Shown here: piece by piece, positions 7,193 through 9,811 of the stretch
Numbering within the stretch: the first letter of the stretch is position 1
Layout of the letters: every line of letters starts with the position of its first letter
From: Peptococcaceae bacterium
GTDB lineage: Bacteria > Bacillota > Peptococcia > DRI-13 > UBA5745
Length of the DNA stretch: 9,811 nt
Direction of reading: 5' to 3'
Assembly: GCA_031264885.1 (NCBI GenBank)
Contig: JAISDM010000115.1
Location: 1-9,811 of the forward strand
The notes under the pieces: model-generated
Database searches by the model: none
Told to the model about the DNA's origin: nothing
What the model saw: only the letters and a program-made list of their open reading frames with translations
Program-made: the position numbers and the translations under genes

Positions 7193-9811
7193 TCACACCG
7201 TGCTGAAATTGGTCTCTATCTGTTCGCGTATCGCTTCGGCGGGAGTGTTTGACGTAATCGACACGTCCATGTCTATCTCCTGCCGGACAGTGCGGAAGTC
7301 CGCCTTCGCGAGCGCGGTTTCAAGCGACTTCATCCTGCCTTCCAGAGCGGTGTTCGCCTGGATTAGATCCCGGACGGTGACGGTTTCCTGTGTAAGTACT
7401 TGCTGAAGGCTCGTTATCTGCGGCTGGAGGCCCGATAATCCCGGAGTCACGCCATCCCGCGAAGTATCCGGCATTGGCAGCGGGTTTTCCGTCAGCGCGC
7501 CGCGCATCCTCTCGGCAATCAGCCCGGCGTCGTCCGCCATCGATCTGAAATGGCCGCTTGCCGCCGTTGCCGCCAGGGTTAAGGAATCGCCCATCGCCGT
7601 TATCATGCTTTGAACGTTTTGCAGTTCCAGGCTCATCCCGTTCGCTATGGCCTGACCGCTGAATGCGGCGGCAAGCACTTCCCTGATCTGCTCCGCCTGC
7701 TGTAGGACGCCTTGCACCCCGGCCTCCAGCCCGCCGGGCAATCCTCCGGCATTGGCCCCGCCGCGCGCAAGCTCCGCATCCGAGGCCTCCACGGCCTTGA
7801 CATATTTCATGCGCGTTTCGTAGGCTTCTTTATCCAGTTTCACCTGGGCAACCGTCCGCTTCTTTATCTCGTCCAGCCCGGTGCCAGCTTTTATCTTGCC
7901 GGTGTACCCGAAATCGCCGCTGACAAAATCCATGCGTTTAGCCATTTCTTTGCCGAGGTCCGCATAGTCTTTCCCGAGGGCTTTTGCATCGATTCCGGCT
8001 TTTTCAAGCTCCCCCTGCATTTCGCGCAGGAGTATCGTCGTCATCTCCGTTTCGGATAAATCCAGCGTGCTGAAAACATCGGCAAGCCCGTCCGCGACGC
8101 CGCCAAGATACGCCGAGGCGTTCTCTTTGGCTATCCGGTCAAAGCGTTTCTGACTGATAAGGCCCTGTTTTAGCCACTCTTGCGCCTGGTTAAGGGCTGT
8201 CTTCGTTTTGCCGGCGGTTTCGTTGCGGAATGACTTGGCGGCTTCCGTGGCGCTCTTGATCATATCGCTTACTTTTTTCCACTGGTCCTTTGTTAGCGTT
8301 GTGTTCGCCAGCATTGCTTTGAGCTGCGGCAGGAATGCCTCTTCGGGAATATGCATGTACTCGCGGAGTTCTTTGAACTGCTCAAGCTGCTTGTCGATAT
8401 TCAGGCTTGAAAAAGCCTCTTTAAGCGCGCCTGTTTCATCCGTAAGAACCAGCCCGCCGAGCTTCATCTCAAGCAATTCCCTGAGCTCAGGCGCGGCTTT
8501 TTCCGCCATATCCAAAAGTTCCTGGATCTGTTTGACACCCTTTTCCTTTATGGCCCGCTCGAAATCCTCAAAAGGAACTCCAAGGCGCTGCGCTTCGGCT
8601 CTCGCGTCTTTGAGCGCCGCCGACATTGTTTTGCCTGCTTTGCGGATGGCGCTCTCATATTTCCGCATTTCGCCTTCCATGTCGCCGATAAAAGTGATAT
8701 TAGAGGCTTTTTCTATGGCCTCCAGCGCTTCGGCTGTTTCTTTGGCGGCCTCTGCCGTCTTTTCTTCGTTCTTGGCTTTTTCTTCGGCCTCTTCGTTCTG
8801 TTTTTTTCGGATCTTGAGTTCAGCCTCGGCAAGAAACAGCTCCGATTTCAAAGATTCCATTTCGCCGCTCCGGAATTCTCCGTTAGCGACAGCGTTGCGG
8901 ATATCCACGTATGCGCTTTTAAGCGCCTGGACTTTTTCCTCCATGCGCTTTGTCGTCAGTTCCCCGATCTTATCAGCGTCATAATCAGGGGCTTTCATGG
9001 CGTTTTCAAGATCAACCTGAGTTTCGGTTATCCTGTGCTTGAAGCTCTCCAGCCCGGCGTTGGCCTGTTTTATGTAATTTTTCCACAGAGAAATGTCCTT
9101 GCCGATAAGGGCGGTGGCGACAGAAATAGCCGCTGTGAGGGCGGTTGTGAGGCCATACGTTTTAATCCAGCCTTTTATAGCTAGCCCGATCGACTCGACG
9201 GTATTAAGCTCCTCCAGCCGCGCGGCGGCCATTTCCGCCAATATGCGCGCCCGCTCCTTTTCGTCCGATAAACCGGAACTTGTGATTTCCTGCTGGCGCA
9301 TGGCAAAGGATGTTATCTGCTCCTGAATATCGTAGAATTCCTTCGTCAGATCGTTAAGCTCTCTTTGTTCGTCAAGGTTTGAGGGGGCGGGCATTCCTTC
9401 GAGCTTTGCCCCCAAATCGTCATATTTCGCCCGCAGAAATGATAGTTTTTGCATCTCATCATTTGTCATTCCCAGTTCCATGCGGAATCTGCCCAGCTCG
9501 GCAATAAAGGACTGCAGGGATTCTTTTTGCCTGTCGGCGGCGGCGCGCGCCTGGTTAGCCACCGCGGTCCGCGTCTCTTCCGCCAGAGTTGTCTGAATGA
9601 TCTCCTTCTGCGTTTTCTTCCATGAATCGGTCCAGCTGCTGACTGACGCCTGGAGCGCCGAAAAAACTTTTATGCCCCCTATCACCAGCAAGGCCGCCTT
9701 TAGCAGCTCGGCGTTCTCCGCCGCGAACGCCAGCACTTCGCCAAAGCCGCGCGCGGCGGCGGCGCCCGCGTCTATTGCCGCCCGCAGCCCCACCGCGATG
9801 CCGCGCATCGC
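7193..9811 (-). CDS. Tail tape measure protein, C-terminal 872 residues (cut by right edge)
   Basis: A long helical protein that sets tail length and is threaded through the tail tube; such proteins also help DNA entry. The frame is open to the window edge, so the Met at 9808-9806 is probably internal. Counting from that Met, 16-52 (AAAARGFGEVLAFAAENAELL, then LKAALLVIGGIKVF) resembles the segment before the first hydrophobic stretch in TP901-type tape measures. A second hydrophobic stretch is at 217-236 (YGLTTALTAAISVATALIG). Between and after them lie long charged helices; 322-369 is an extreme Lys/Glu/Ala coiled coil. The C-terminus (LQQVLTQETVTVRDLIQ to FSTV) is also helical. I see no lytic transglycosylase or peptidase motif in the visible part. 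The gene ends in TGA, which overlaps the next gene's ribosome site. Base composition looks less GC-rich than the downstream genes. Confidence 0.85.
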   Translation of the reverse strand, partial: AMRGIAVGLRAAIDAGAAAARGFGEVLAFAAENAELLKAALLVIGGIKVFSALQASVSSWTDSWKKTQKEIIQTTLAEETRTAVANQARAAADRQKESLQSFIAELGRFRMELGMTNDEMQKLSFLRAKYDDLGAKLEGMPAPSNLDEQRELNDLTKEFYDIQEQITSFAMRQQEITSSGLSDEKERARILAEMAAARLEELNTVESIGLAIKGWIKTYGLTTALTAAISVATALIGKDISLWKNYIKQANAGLESFKHRITETQVDLENAMKAPDYDADKIGELTTKRMEEKVQALKSAYVDIRNAVANGEFRSGEMESLKSELFLAEAELKIRKKQNEEAEEKAKNEEKTAEAAKETAEALEAIEKASNITFIGDMEGEMRKYESAIRKAGKTMSAALKDARAEAQRLGVPFEDFERAIKEKGVKQIQELLDMAEKAAPELRELLEMKLGGLVLTDETGALKEAFSSLNIDKQLEQFKELREYMHIPEEAFLPQLKAMLANTTLTKDQWKKVSDMIKSATEAAKSFRNETAGKTKTALNQAQEWLKQGLISQKRFDRIAKENASAYLGGVADGLADVFSTLDLSETEMTTILLREMQGELEKAGIDAKALGKDYADLGKEMAKRMDFVSGDFGYTGKIKAGTGLDEIKKRTVAQVKLDKEAYETRMKYVKAVEASDAELARGGANAGGLPGGLEAGVQGVLQQAEQIREVLAAAFSGQAIANGMSLELQNVQSMITAMGDSLTLAATAASGHFRSMADDAGLIAERMRGALTENPLPMPDTSRDGVTPGLSGLQPQITSLQQVLTQETVTVRDLIQANTALEGRMKSLETALAKADFRTVRQEIDMDVSITSNTPAEAIREQIETNFSTV

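Noticed and set aside
8798..8812. A-rich tract on the minus strand (CGA AAA AAA CAG) in the tape measure gene as a frameshift site
   Set aside because: It lies in a Lys-rich coiled coil where such codons are expected, no obvious stem follows, and the -1 frame gives only an Arg-rich tail.
8208..8984. Long plus-strand open frame of 258 codons opposite the tape measure gene
   Set aside because: Its product is extremely Ser/Ala/Phe-rich, which is what the reverse of Glu/Lys/Ala coiled-coil codons gives. It lies wholly inside a well-supported minus-strand gene and has no independent support.
9738..9772. GCG/GCC repeat near the right edge as a structured element
   Set aside because: It simply encodes an Ala-rich helix (AGAAAARG) in GC-rich codons.
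9806..9808. Met near the right edge as the true start of the tape measure
   Set aside because: The frame stays open to the edge, no ribosome site can be judged, and the sequence there resembles the inside of tape measure proteins.

Overview
The window is a stretch of late structural genes from a tailed bacteriophage or an integrated prophage. Six genes lie head to tail on the minus strand and take up almost every base. In transcription order, from high to low coordinates, they are: a tape measure protein (cut by the right edge), a 247-residue protein in the distal-tail position, an 864-residue tail hub protein of the gp27/Tal type, an unrecognised 942-residue protein, a 138-residue protein, and the first 176 codons of a tail fibre (cut by the left edge). 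Gaps are 6 to 33 bases and several Shine-Dalgarno sequences overlap the preceding stop codon. This looks like one co-transcribed, translationally coupled unit. I see no promoter, terminator, tRNA, CRISPR array, insertion sequence or attachment site.

The order tape measure, distal-tail position, hub, large tip protein, fibre fits a long non-contractile (siphovirus-type) tail. No sheath, tube, LysM protein or baseplate wedge gene is present, although genes outside the window could change that reading. The genes would act together as follows. The tape measure fixes tail length and sits inside the tube. The 247-residue protein and the hub close the tube at its tip. The 942- and 138-residue proteins probably decorate the tip. 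The fibre contacts the host.

The DNA is GC-rich by eye, with strong GGAGG-type ribosome sites. TAA, TAG and TGA all end genes at sensible places, so the standard bacterial code applies and stop-codon recoding is unlikely. The host cannot be named from this. A GC-rich anaerobe such as a Synergistota or Clostridia member is only a guess. The tape measure gene looks somewhat less GC-rich and richer in Lys, Glu and Ala than its neighbours, as expected for a long helical protein.

The points most worth a second look are four. The hub protein carries a very large insertion containing a four-cysteine cluster that recalls the iron-sulphur site of lambda tail-tip protein L. The 247-residue protein shows an apparent internal duplication. 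The 942-residue tip protein belongs to no family I recognise. That same gene holds a dnaX-like slippery heptamer followed by a small hairpin. I found no convincing new defence or regulatory system here.
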